A DNA stretch of 29,377 nt from Colimorpha sp045222295 (GTDB taxonomy: Bacteria; Bacteroidota; Bacteroidia; Bacteroidales; P3). Shown here one piece after another: positions 1 through 7,351 of this stretch; positions within the stretch are counted from its first letter, which is position 1, and each line of letters begins with the position of its first letter. The notes beneath the pieces are model-generated. The model was not told the origin of the DNA, searched no databases, and saw only the letters and a program-made list of their open reading frames with translations. Both the position numbers and the translations under genes were made by a program. The stretch covers positions 1 to 29,377 of the forward strand of contig JBGUXP010000020.1 in NCBI GenBank assembly GCA_045222295.1, read 5' to 3'.

Positions 1-1989
1 TTCTGCGGCAGCAGTGCCGCTGTATTTTGTGAAAGCAGCATCGAAGGTCAACAGAGGATTGGTGGCATCACTGAGGTCAATCTCAGGGGTAATCATCCAT
101 TTCCTGCAGCTTGAGCCGTAAATGTTGACATAGTAGTGGCCAGCTGCAAGACCGTTGTACTCGGTATTTTTATAAGTCCACACGCTGTTGGCACCGAGGG
201 GCAAAGCGGTGCCTGCGAGCACCTCATCAGCAGTGATGTTGGTAGCGCCTCCCCAGCAAGGATCGTTGGACAAAGAGACATCGAAGGTCTCGCTAAAAGG
301 CAGTGCATAAGCAACGCAGGTGGTGCGGCCGCTGACGGAAATCATTGCGGCATCACCAGCAGGGCAGTTGGTCTGGACAGCAAAGGTGTATGGGGTGTTT
401 GCATCGAGGCCCATGACAGTGTAGGAGGTGCCGGTGATGCCGGAAGCCACGAGGGTGTTACTGCCATCTCCTCCTACTATATATATAGAATAAGAGGCGT
501 TGGTGTTAGCCTCATTGGGCAGCCAGCTGAGGGTGATGCTGTTGCTCGAAGCAGCGTCAACGGCCACAGAGACAACTTCCAGACAGGAGGGCAACTCCTC
601 GAGGGTCACGTCGTCGACATACAGTGTTCCGTTGCTCTTTTGTGCCCAAATGGCCACATAGGCATCGGTGGCGTTGGCATTGGCCAACGGTACTGCATAT
701 TTGGTATAGGTAGTACCGCTGACAACAACGCTGTCGATAAGAACAAAGGTGTTGAAATCAGTGGGGTCGGACATGGTGCCGATGTAGACCACCTTGTTGT
801 AGGAGGCGCTCGACGAGCGGCCCCAGAAGGTGATGCGGTTGGCATTCATGGGATAAAGGGTCACGTCGAGCGGAGGCAGAACGGCTACCTGTACCTCCGG
901 ATAGGAAGCGGAAGTGCCTCCAGTGAACTGCAAATAGCGGCTACCGGTGTGGACATAGGAAGAAGAGTTGTTGCACACAGGGTAGTAGTTATACGTGCTG
1001 CTGGTGGCATCGTTGATGCGTGTCCAGCACCAAGGGAACTTCTCCATGCTGGTGGAAGTACCCATCAAATCACCATCTTCGAAACCCATGACGTAGGGCA
1101 ATGAGATGGGAGCACAGGCTGTGCGGAAGTTCACGGTCTTGTAGCCGCTCTCCAAGCTATCAGAGCAGAGAGCTTTTACACGAGCATTATAAGCGGTATT
1201 CGGATTGAGAGAGAAGAGACCAAAAGAAGTGTCTGTCTGCGGAGCCCAAATACTCCAAATAGAATCGGCATCTGTCTTGGTTTCGAACTGATAGAGTCCG
1301 GCCTCGGTGCCACTCCAGCTGAAGCTGGCCCCTTCGGAGGTAATGTCAAAGACATTAAGGGTAGCGGGCTTTGTGCAAATAGGACCACTGCCACCGGGGA
1401 TGATTCCAAGAACAATTTGGTTCTTAAAGGCTGGGAGGGTGCCTGTGACACCTGGTGCGGAGACATTAAAAGGAGAACTGTCTTGATATTTGTACAGAGC
1501 CTGGTTAGTTGCACTAAAGGTCAGGCATGACATGTGAGGAGAGCTGGAGTAACTCCCCGTGACATCTGTTACGGTGAGAATCAAGTTTGAAGTACCGTCA
1601 TACGAGAACGGAGTCTCAAACTCTATTGTCGTCCATTCACCAACAGCGAAAGTAACAGAGCCGGAATAAACAAGGTCGGCTTCACTCATGGCCACCCAGT
1701 CGGAAGTTGATAAAAACTCATCTTTGTCCGTGAGAGCCATGTACACGTTGTAAGTACGTGTCTTTTCGCCACCAGTGTTTTGGAATGCCACACTGGCGAT
1801 GGAACCAGCCATTCCAATCTCGTCAGCAGTGTAGATTTGCTGCGAAATACTGTAATTGTAAAAATTGTAACCTGGTAGGTACGAATTGGTAGTTGTACCT
1901 TCGCCAATGGATACTTCCACTTGCGCTCGGCCCACCCAAGGCACGCAAAGCAGCGCCAAAAGGGCCAAAAGTTGTAATGTCTTTTTCAT
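1..1989 (-). CDS. Large secreted fibronectin/choice-of-anchor protein, N-terminal 663 residues (runs off the window)
   Basis: The reading frame is open from an ATG at 1989 to the first base of the window, so only the N-terminal 663 residues are present. The start gives a clear signal peptide: MKKT, a Leu/Ala core, then GRAQ at about residue 22. After an N-terminal beta-sandwich region comes a fibronectin III-like segment starting about residue 204 with CTKPATL. Next is a choice-of-anchor/cleaved-adhesin-like domain starting about 293 (LPYVMGFEDGD), a second FnIII segment near 467-550 (ITLSWLPNEAN), and the start of a second anchor-type domain near 563 (LPFSETFD). In Bacteroidetes this architecture is typical of large surface or type IX-secreted proteins with a C-terminal sorting domain. 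That domain would lie outside the window, so the secretion route is inferred. Substrate or adhesion target cannot be told. No clear consensus promoter is visible upstream. Confidence 0.85.
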   Translation of the reverse strand, partial: MKKTLQLLALLALLCVPWVGRAQVEVSIGEGTTTNSYLPGYNFYNYSISQQIYTADEIGMAGSIASVAFQNTGGEKTRTYNVYMALTDKDEFLSTSDWVAMSEADLVYSGSVTFAVGEWTTIEFETPFSYDGTSNLILTVTDVTGSYSSSPHMSCLTFSATNQALYKYQDSSPFNVSAPGVTGTLPAFKNQIVLGIIPGGSGPICTKPATLNVFDITSEGASFSWSGTEAGLYQFETKTDADSIWSIWAPQTDTSFGLFSLNPNTAYNARVKALCSDSLESGYKTVNFRTACAPISLPYVMGFEDGDLMGTSTSMEKFPWCWTRINDATSSTYNYYPVCNNSSSYVHTGSRYLQFTGGTSASYPEVQVAVLPPLDVTLYPMNANRITFWGRSSSASYNKVVYIGTMSDPTDFNTFVLIDSVVVSGTTYTKYAVPLANANATDAYVAIWAQKSNGTLYVDDVTLEELPSCLEVVSVAVDAASSNSITLSWLPNEANTNASYSIYIVGGDGSNTLVASGITGTSYTVMGLDANTPYTFAVQTNCPAGDAAMISVSGRTTCVAYALPFSETFDVSLSNDPCWGGATNITADEVLAGTALPLGANSVWTYKNTEYNGLAAGHYYVNIYGSSCRKWMITPEIDLSDATNPLLTFDAAFTKYSGTAAAE

Positions 1990-2330
1990 GTTTGTTTGTT
2001 TTTAGGTTAATGATTAATTTTCAATTCGATAACTTTTTCTCTATTTCTTTTAATTTTATAATTTCGTCTCTACCAATTATTATAATATGCTGATTATAAA
2101 TCCCTATAAACAGTAGAGACAATAATTCAACATTGCAATGTTAATAAATATTTTTCTTTTTTGCAAATATTTAACAAAAAAAAATTAAGCACCCCCTGTC
2201 AACAACATATCACCCAGCCATTTACACAAAACACCATCTCCCTACCAACTCCTACCCAACACCCTACCAACTCCTACGATGGTAGGAGTTGGTAGGGTGT
2301 TGATAGGTCGTTGGCTAGATGTTTATACCT
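1990..2330. other. Intergenic region, AT-rich, upstream of the adhesin gene
   Basis: This 340-nt stretch has no convincing gene. Positions 1990-2190 are strongly AT-rich and form the leader of the minus-strand adhesin gene. The part near 2160 on the minus strand resembles, but does not match, the TAnnTTTG box. Positions 2231-2324 hold a palindromic repeat array described separately. Confidence 0.6.
2231..2324. repeat. Palindromic array of degenerate 11-bp repeats
   Basis: Positions 2257-2277 and 2282-2302 are perfect 21-nt inverted arms around a 4-nt loop. Both arms are built from 11-bp units. To the right of the centre, about four direct units follow (AGGAGTTGGTA, GGGTGTTGATA, GGTCGTTGGCT, AGATGTTTATA). 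To the left the same units occur in inverted orientation; one (CTACCAACTCC) is repeated 22 bp apart. The array lies just after the second stop codon of the DUF3089 reading frame (2331). On the minus strand it ends in a short T-rich stretch, so it could act as a terminator or 3' stabiliser. Confidence 0.85.
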
Positions 2331-2402
2331 CTACGAGCGATGGAGAAAACGATTGGAACGCAGCGCGATATTCCGGCGCAGAGAGTCGCGGAAGAGCGAG
2401 AT

Positions 2403-3254
2403 CTATAAACAATGGTAATTACCCTCCCTCCCAATGAGGGGCAGCATATAGTCGTCGCGGTGGTAGCCGTCGATGTGGAGCAGGAGGGTCGTAGTGTCGA
2501 GGGTGACGGTGAGGGTGTCGCCATAACGCGGGTCGACAAGTATGGCCGGGGTGGCGTCGGTACGCCAGTTCACAGGGTTGATGGCCACACGGTTACCCTC
2601 ACTGAGGAAGGGAATGACACAGCCATTGTCGCGCACCGAGTTGTAGCAGACGGTCACCCCCAGGTCAGCACTGTCCCGCGCCCCTCGAATATGGGCATCT
2701 TCCCCCGTAACCTTGTAGCCAATCACATACGCCGCCACCAACCGGCTGTAAGTCTCCTCGTCCATCCTCTTCAACAAGTCGACAACCGCCATAGCCCCCT
2801 GGCTGAAACCCGCCAGAACAAAGGGTCGCCCCTGGTTGTAATATTCAAGGTAGTAGGTAAAGGCCTCACGCACATCGCCGTAGGCCACCCCCATGCGGGC
2901 ACCCACTAGGCTGTCGTCGGTGTAGGTCTCCAAGGTCACCTGACGGTAGTAAGGCGAGTAGTAGTTCAGCTCGCCGGCCAGCATCTGATCCACACCCACC
3001 ATCTCGCCGTAGAGCAGCGCCCGCAGGCTGTCGTTGCGCGTGTCGGCATAGTGCATGGGATGGCCGTCCAGCGTGTAGTCGCCGCACTCGGTGGAGACGA
3101 TATAGAACACATCCACCGCCGCATCGCGGTCGACAACGTACCACTGCGTAGTGTCACTGTAGTCCGGTTCTGCCGGAACGACATCGCCTTTCGGCGCACA
3201 AGCGACAAAACAAAAAGCCAGCCCCAAAACGGCAGCCATCTTCATTGTATGCAT
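2403..3254 (-). CDS. DUF3089-family lipoprotein (alpha/beta-hydrolase fold), C-terminus cut by an amber codon
   Basis: The 283-residue protein starts MHTMKMAAVL; a second ATG at 3245 is equally possible. It has a lipoprotein signal with a cysteine near residue 19 (FVAC), so it is probably membrane-anchored and exported. The GFSQG motif (about 149-153, Ser151) is a nucleophile elbow of the alpha/beta-hydrolase fold, and the overall pattern fits the DUF3089 family, whose substrate is unknown. It begins 5 nt after the phosphoesterase stop, so it is the last gene of that operon. The frame ends with TAG at 2403-2405. Reading on in the same frame gives 23 more residues (starting ISLFRDSLRRN) before a second TAG at 2331. 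This tail resembles the usual end of such proteins as I remember them, which suggests a recent nonsense mutation. Confidence 0.8.
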   Translation of the reverse strand: MHTMKMAAVLGLAFCFVACAPKGDVVPAEPDYSDTTQWYVVDRDAAVDVFYIVSTECGDYTLDGHPMHYADTRNDSLRALLYGEMVGVDQMLAGELNYYSPYYRQVTLETYTDDSLVGARMGVAYGDVREAFTYYLEYYNQGRPFVLAGFSQGAMAVVDLLKRMDEETYSRLVAAYVIGYKVTGEDAHIRGARDSADLGVTVCYNSVRDNGCVIPFLSEGNRVAINPVNWRTDATPAILVDPRYGDTLTVTLDTTTLLLHIDGYHRDDYMLPLIGREGNYHCL

Positions 3255-3259
3255 ATTCT

Positions 3260-4339
3260 TCACGGTATTAGATTGATTACAAGGTATTCCGATTGTGTCC
3301 CTATGCGGTATTTGGCGCCCCAGATGCCGAGGCCCGAGGTGACATAGACAGTGGTCTCCCCTTTCTGCAGCGTGCCCCACGAGCATTCATACAGAGCGTC
3401 GGTAATCCATGACAACGGCCACACCTGCCCGCGATGGGTGTGGCCGCTCACCTGCAGCCCTATGCCCGCGCGCTCGGCCTTCTCCAAGTGGTAGGGCTGG
3501 TGGTCGAGGAGGATGGTGAATGCGCCGGTGTGGAAATGCGCCAAGGCATTGACGCTCCTGCGGTGGCGGTTGGTGCGGTCGTCGCGGCCGATGACGGCTA
3601 TGTTGCCGACTTTGGCCACCGAGTCGCGCAGCAGGGTGATGTTGGCATCGCGGTAGAAGCGCTCCGCCTCGCCGGGAGTGTAATGGTCGGCGTAGTATTC
3701 GTGGTTGCCCAGACAGGCATAGACAGGCATCTGCAGCTTTCGCAGCCCATCGGCCATCTCCTCATGCAGCAAGGGGCGCAGCGAGCGGTCCACAAGGTCG
3801 CCGGCCATGAGCAGCATGTCGCCGCCCTCGCGGTTGAGCATCGCCACCCAGCGGTCGAGGTCGGCACGGCGGTTGTGGTAGCCGAGATGCAGGTCGCTCA
3901 CTGCCAACAGTTTGACAGGATGGTCAATCTTGCCGTGGGTGGCGATGGTCAGCTCCACGCGCCGCTTGTTCTCGTAGTTGCAGCGGGCGTAGATGAAGAT
4001 TCCCGCCAGGGTCACCAGCAGCACACCGCAGCTCCACCAATTGTCGCGCAGCCACGCCGTGGGCAGCACGTGGACAAGCCGCAGCAGGTCGGCCAGCAAG
4101 AACGCCATGATGAGGTAGCAGATGATCATCAGCCCTCTATTGCCGATATTGTAGACAGCCACAGCCATCCAATAGGGTATGCGGTCGAGGTAGCGCGTCA
4201 GCGAGAACACCGCCATCGCCATGCAGACGGCCTCCATCCCCACCAGCGTCCACCGTAGCCACAGCACCGGCGCCAACATCCACAGGTGCCACCCCACATA
4301 GCCTGCAAAAAGCATTATTATCAACAGAATCACTATCAT
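3260..4339 (-). CDS. Membrane-anchored metallophosphoesterase (YkuE-like)
   Basis: This 359-residue protein has three or four hydrophobic segments in its first ~118 residues, then a calcineurin-like phosphoesterase domain. All metal-binding motifs are present: SDLHLGYH (148-155, Asp149/His151), GDLVD (180-184), GNHEYY (211-216), DHQP (279-282) and GHTHRGQ (299-305). The catalytic domain probably lies at the membrane surface. Related family members act on phosphodiesters or on lipid-linked phosphates such as UDP-diacylglucosamine; the substrate here cannot be told. The start overlaps the stop of the DUF454 gene by 4 nt (ATGA at 4336-4339), which implies translational coupling. The DUF3089 gene follows 5 nt downstream. 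Confidence 0.92.
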   Translation of the reverse strand: MIVILLIIMLFAGYVGWHLWMLAPVLWLRWTLVGMEAVCMAMAVFSLTRYLDRIPYWMAVAVYNIGNRGLMIICYLIMAFLLADLLRLVHVLPTAWLRDNWWSCGVLLVTLAGIFIYARCNYENKRRVELTIATHGKIDHPVKLLAVSDLHLGYHNRRADLDRWVAMLNREGGDMLLMAGDLVDRSLRPLLHEEMADGLRKLQMPVYACLGNHEYYADHYTPGEAERFYRDANITLLRDSVAKVGNIAVIGRDDRTNRHRRSVNALAHFHTGAFTILLDHQPYHLEKAERAGIGLQVSGHTHRGQVWPLSWITDALYECSWGTLQKGETTVYVTSGLGIWGAKYRIGTQSEYLVINLIP

Positions 4340-4713
4340 AGATCGTCATTTTTTGCGTTTGGAACACAGAAGATGACCGTCAGGGCCCCTACGGCTCCTG
4401 CCACAAGCACGATGATTCGGGCCACGGAGCCGGCGGGGATGAAGACGAAGGCGGAGAGAAGCACCATGGCCGTCATGATGCCTACGGCTCCGGCTTTCTG
4501 GGTCGCCGTCATGCCACCGCGACGCTGGTAGCCACGGATATATTTCCCCATCCAAGAGGCCAGCAGCCATTGCTGTAATCGGGGCGACGAGCGGTAGAAC
4601 AGCCACGATGCCAGCAGCACGAACGGCGTCGTCGGCAACCCCGGCACCACCACTCCCAACGCTCCAAGTCCCACAGCCAGGAGCCCTAATCCTATGTAGA
4701 GGTATTTCTTCAT
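4336..4713 (-). CDS. YbaN/DUF454 family inner-membrane protein
   Basis: A 125-residue integral membrane protein. The segments are an N-terminal hydrophobic stretch (about 4-23), the family-typical GLPTTPFVLLASWLFYRSSP (25-44), an amphipathic middle (WMGKYIRGYQRRGGMT), and two C-terminal hydrophobic segments. Length and motif match the DUF454 family, whose function is unknown. It is the first gene of a three-gene operon. A consensus Bacteroidetes promoter ends 34 nt before its ATG, giving a short leader. Confidence 0.9.
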   Translation of the reverse strand: MKKYLYIGLGLLAVGLGALGVVVPGLPTTPFVLLASWLFYRSSPRLQQWLLASWMGKYIRGYQRRGGMTATQKAGAVGIMTAMVLLSAFVFIPAGSVARIIVLVAGAVGALTVIFCVPNAKNDDL

Positions 4714-4746
4714 TTCTCTCGGTACGAATCCTTAAAAAAAACGCTG

Positions 4747-4777
4747 CAAAAGTACATCGTTTCCCGGAAACGGCAAA
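4747..4777 (-). promoter_or_regulatory. Bacteroidetes sigma-ABfr-type promoter for the DUF454 operon
   Basis: Read on the minus strand: TTTG (4774-4777), 19 nt, then TACTTTTG (4747-4754), an exact match to the TTTG/TAnnTTTG consensus. Transcription would start near 4740, about 27 nt before the ATG. Confidence 0.8.
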
Positions 4778-4785
4778 ATATTTTT

Positions 4786-4816
4786 TTTGCCAATCCAGTT
4801 TTTCTTCGTAATTTTG
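4786..4816 (+). promoter_or_regulatory. Bacteroidetes-type promoter firing into the structured RNA
   Basis: TTTG (4786-4789), exactly 19 nt, TAATTTTG (4809-4816). This is a perfect consensus match, back to back with the leftward promoter and separated from it by 8 nt. The expected start point, near 4822, is the first base of a hairpin, and no start codon of a recognisable gene follows for about 280 nt. Confidence 0.8.
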
Positions 4817-4821
4817 CATTT

Positions 4822-5057
4822 GCTTTCGAGAGCGAAAGCTGTAAGCAAGAAAAGCATTGCGATAAAGTCCCTTTACCGAATTTCGCCAAAGTTCATACGG
4901 GAGGATGAAGCATTTATGCTTTCGCTTGATTGTGTATGCTATACCCCTGTAGCATATCTTCAGGCGTGAGATATGTTCCATAAACCCCGTTCCCGTAAAG
5001 GTGTTTGGCGATACCTGGTAAAGACGGACATGAGCACATACCCTCATGCCTTTTCTT
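4822..5057 (+). ncRNA. Structured non-coding RNA or long structured leader (6S-like layout)
   Basis: A nested fold is visible by eye. The 5' end forms a perfect hairpin (4822-4828 with 4833-4839). A closing stem pairs 4848-4857 with 5046-5056 with one bulge. Further in, 4871-4877 pairs with 5017-5023, 4883-4890 with 5004-5011, and 4896-4902 with 4991-4997, all perfect and in nested order. The apical part holds small hairpins (4908-4921; 4935-4941 with 4950-4956; 4953-4959 with 4969-4975). The 3' strand of the large internal loop has its own 6-bp hairpin (5029-5034 with 5043-5048). A T-rich run follows (TTTTCTTATTG). Closing stem, large bubble with a 3'-side hairpin, and long apical stem resemble 6S RNA, but no sequence signature confirms that. 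It could also be the leader of the 5106 operon. No RNase P, tmRNA or SRP motif was seen. Confidence 0.6.
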
Positions 5058-5105
5058 ATTGTTATTGATTAACATTCCGTTGGAGGGTCGGAGTAGAGAA
5101 TAAAC

Positions 5106-5975
5106 ATGAGGAAGCTTTTTTATCTCATATCAAGTATAGTGCTTTTAGCATCTTGCAGTACGACACAGAAAGCAACTGACAACAATGAAGCCTCTACAAC
5201 ATGGCAGGACGTTTTGCGAATGTGGTCTGAGACGTATGCCATAAACGATGATGCCCAACGCATGGCAGTTATTGACCAAATCATATCGGTATTTGATATG
5301 ATTGACGACACAACCATCACAGCGGAGCAACTTGAAGAACCCATCTGTAAAATGAAAGAGACCATAGAACATATTATAGACACCGATGGCTATTTCGAGT
5401 TTGTTCAAATGATGCGTGCGACTGCAAGAAACATTGCTGGCAGAATGCCTGTTGACAATCGTCTTTTGTCAGATTGTGTTATTGAATTAATGATGATAGA
5501 CTGTCGTTGGCAAACTTTCAGCGACGATACCTTAGACTTTATGGGAACATCTCTTTTCTATAACTCCTGGCAGGCTTTGGGGCGAAAAGTGAATATCATT
5601 TTTTTTAAGTCTGATAACGACGAAAATGTCTATGCAGAAATGATTTTCACCAATCTTGTCGACACGGCAATGGACAATCTCAGCGTACTCTTCCTGCAGG
5701 ATAGAGATACATTGATAGCACTTACCAACGATGATATATTGTATGTGGATAATTCCGATGCCTACGCTGGTGTGAAGCGGGCCTTAGTGTCACCATCTTT
5801 CTTGATTGATGCCATGCTTTCCACAAACACTATCATTATTTCTTACGACACGCCAAACGAACATATCGAATATATCAGTTATCCGCAGATACATTTTGAA
5901 GAACAAGTCAAAAAATGTCCGAGATTGAAGAAAATAGTCGACCAAATGATAGATGATATAGAAATACTCAAGTAA
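5106..5975 (+). CDS. Lipoprotein of unknown function
   Basis: A 289-residue protein with a clear lipoprotein signal: MRKLFYLISS, hydrophobic core, then LLASC with Cys17. No known domain is recognised. The mature part is acidic and helix-rich in its first half (many Asp, Glu, Met, Ile), followed by a more beta-like second half with NIIFFKSD and AEMIFTNLVD stretches. It is the first gene of a block of four closely spaced plus-strand genes and sits about 50 nt after the structured RNA. The DNA is clearly AT-richer than neighbouring core genes, with A/T-ending codons, which suggests transfer. Outer-membrane or periplasmic location is inferred from the lipobox. Confidence 0.8.
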   Translation: MRKLFYLISSIVLLASCSTTQKATDNNEASTTWQDVLRMWSETYAINDDAQRMAVIDQIISVFDMIDDTTITAEQLEEPICKMKETIEHIIDTDGYFEFVQMMRATARNIAGRMPVDNRLLSDCVIELMMIDCRWQTFSDDTLDFMGTSLFYNSWQALGRKVNIIFFKSDNDENVYAEMIFTNLVDTAMDNLSVLFLQDRDTLIALTNDDILYVDNSDAYAGVKRALVSPSFLIDAMLSTNTIIISYDTPNEHIEYISYPQIHFEEQVKKCPRLKKIVDQMIDDIEILK

Positions 5976-5989
5976 TTAAAAATTAAATC

Positions 5990-6571
5990 ATGAAATCAAA
6001 AAAACATTTCTTGGCAGCTACTGTTATCATGACAGTATGTTTGCAAGTGTCTAATGCACAAAATGTGTTTCAAGGCACGACTTATCAACCAGTTTCTACA
6101 GACTATTCAACACTTCGAAGAAGTTTTGAACGGCAAGAAAATCGGAGTACTCAAGCGTACCAAAAATATTCTGAACTGGCCCAACTTATAGGTGAGAAAA
6201 GACAGAAAATTAGTAATGATAGAGAAACTCTGATTTGGTTTGAGGAAAATATCAACTCAATGCTTAAGAATGTCAAATCATCTCTTGATGTGGGAGATTA
6301 TTCGACTGCATATAACCGTGCGACAGAATATATGGGAGAAATATATTCTAATACGGAACTATCTTGTAGAATTCGCACGTACGAAGAATACGTTTCTGTT
6401 GTAGAGTCAATACGTAATAGAACCGACTTGACTTATCAGCAGAAGCAAGAATGGTATGCCAAATACAGCTATCGATTTGTTCCAATGCGTAACCAAGAGG
6501 GGAAGGTAATCGGTGCCAAGCGTTGGGTGGAAATCGGTGGACCGAATAATACACCTGTTATAATACCATGA
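5990..6571 (+). CDS. Secreted protein of unknown function, predicted helical
   Basis: A 193-residue protein with a signal peptide ending in VSNAQ near residue 24, so probably exported to the periplasm. The mature part is mainly helical and charged (residues about 40-130, with heptad-like spacing). It ends with a hydrophobic-polar tail rich in Gly/Pro/Asn. I recognise no family. It begins 14 nt after the upstream lipoprotein gene and ends 4 nt before the next ATG, so all are probably co-transcribed. Base composition is AT-rich like the rest of this block. Confidence 0.75.
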   Translation: MKSKKHFLAATVIMTVCLQVSNAQNVFQGTTYQPVSTDYSTLRRSFERQENRSTQAYQKYSELAQLIGEKRQKISNDRETLIWFEENINSMLKNVKSSLDVGDYSTAYNRATEYMGEIYSNTELSCRIRTYEEYVSVVESIRNRTDLTYQQKQEWYAKYSYRFVPMRNQEGKVIGAKRWVEIGGPNNTPVIIP

Positions 6572-6575
6572 CATT

Positions 6576-6905
6576 ATGGATACAGCAACGAAACTAATAA
6601 AACTGCACTCGCAAATTGAAACACTTGCGAACAGTGAAAGATTTGGTGCTAATTATCAAGATTACAAGCCTAATATTGGATTATACGAAGGACTTGTCAG
6701 ACGATTCTTCGACCTTGCCTGCTCAATTGAGTTGCCTGTTGAAACCTTACGGAAATGTATGGACGGACAGAAATCAATTTCGGGTTGGTTTTTGTTTCTT
6801 AATAGCAGAGGTTGCAAAAACAAGTTTGAACAGATGCAAACCATCTTTTCTGATATTGACCAAGTAATGAATGAGATAATTGAATATTGGGAGAATAAAT
6901 CATGA
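6576..6905 (+). CDS. Small cytoplasmic protein of unknown function
   Basis: A 109-residue protein without signal peptide or membrane segment, predicted helical. It has an invariant-looking core with RRFFDLAC and SISGWFLFLNS. No family recognised. Its stop overlaps the ATG of the following membrane-protein gene (ATGA at 6902-6905), which shows translational coupling. Small cytoplasmic plus small membrane protein pairs of this sort are sometimes immunity, toxin or antitoxin pairs, but nothing here proves that. Confidence 0.7.
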   Translation: MDTATKLIKLHSQIETLANSERFGANYQDYKPNIGLYEGLVRRFFDLACSIELPVETLRKCMDGQKSISGWFLFLNSRGCKNKFEQMQTIFSDIDQVMNEIIEYWENKS

Positions 6906-7150
6906 AAGTATTAGGGGTATTAATCGGGTGCTTTGCATTGATTGCAGTTATATTATGGTTCCTGTTCAAGATGAACGAATGGACGGAATCCTCAAATGAG
7001 ACGAAATCCAATATTGGATGTTGGGTACTATCGCTTGTATTCATTGTCTTTTCTTTGGTGGCAATATTTAGTTCCATAAAGTCTTGTTCTCACGATGCCG
7101 CAAATAAATCTCCAAGATATGACTATTACGATGATAGGACACCAAGATAG
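6902..7150 (+). CDS. Small two-helix membrane protein of unknown function
   Basis: An 82-residue protein with two hydrophobic segments (about 3-22 and 39-59) separated by a polar loop (NEWTESSNETKSN), and a charged tail (RYDYYDDRTPR). No signal cleavage site is obvious, so it is probably an inner-membrane hairpin. It is coupled to the preceding gene by a 4-nt overlap and ends the AT-rich block. A palindromic repeat array starts 15 nt after its stop. Confidence 0.7.
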   Translation: MKVLGVLIGCFALIAVILWFLFKMNEWTESSNETKSNIGCWVLSLVFIVFSLVAIFSSIKSCSHDAANKSPRYDYYDDRTPR

Positions 7151-7164
7151 TATGGAATAAAATG

Positions 7165-7256
7165 CATCTGACCACGCACGCACCAATGGTCGCACGAGAC
7201 ACGCACGTGTGGTCGGACTAGACGTGCGTGTGTGGTCGCACCAGACGTGCGTGTCT
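7165..7256. repeat. Array of 23-bp tandem repeats with an inverted left unit
   Basis: Three 23-bp units follow each other without spacers (7188-7210, 7211-7233, 7234-7256), all starting GGTCG. A weaker fourth copy lies at 7165-7187, where GACCACGCACGCACC is nearly the reverse complement of part of the unit. The array contains repeated ACGTGCGTGT/ACACGCACGT arms able to form hairpins. It is GC-rich inside an AT-rich intergenic region, starting 15 nt after a stop codon. Confidence 0.8.
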
Positions 7257-7351
7257 ATTCGAATCTTCGAAAGGTGGACGGATTGACAACGTATGGTCTG
7301 AAGAATTGGGCTCTTATATTTTGGATGTAAAGCAGAAATAAAGATATTATC

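Noticed and set aside
136..1104. 322-residue plus-strand frame opposite the adhesin
   Set aside because: The minus strand encodes signal peptide, FnIII and anchor domains continuously; the plus frame has no recognisable domain.
2403..2405. Recoding of TAG as an amino acid in this genome
   Set aside because: Other genes in the window, such as those ending at 7150 and 25993, stop normally at TAG.
4787..4969. 60-residue plus-strand open frame after the rightward promoter
   Set aside because: It starts upstream of the predicted transcription start and is better explained as part of the structured RNA.
7165..7256. CRISPR array
   Set aside because: The 23-bp units are directly adjacent with no spacers, and there are no cas genes nearby.
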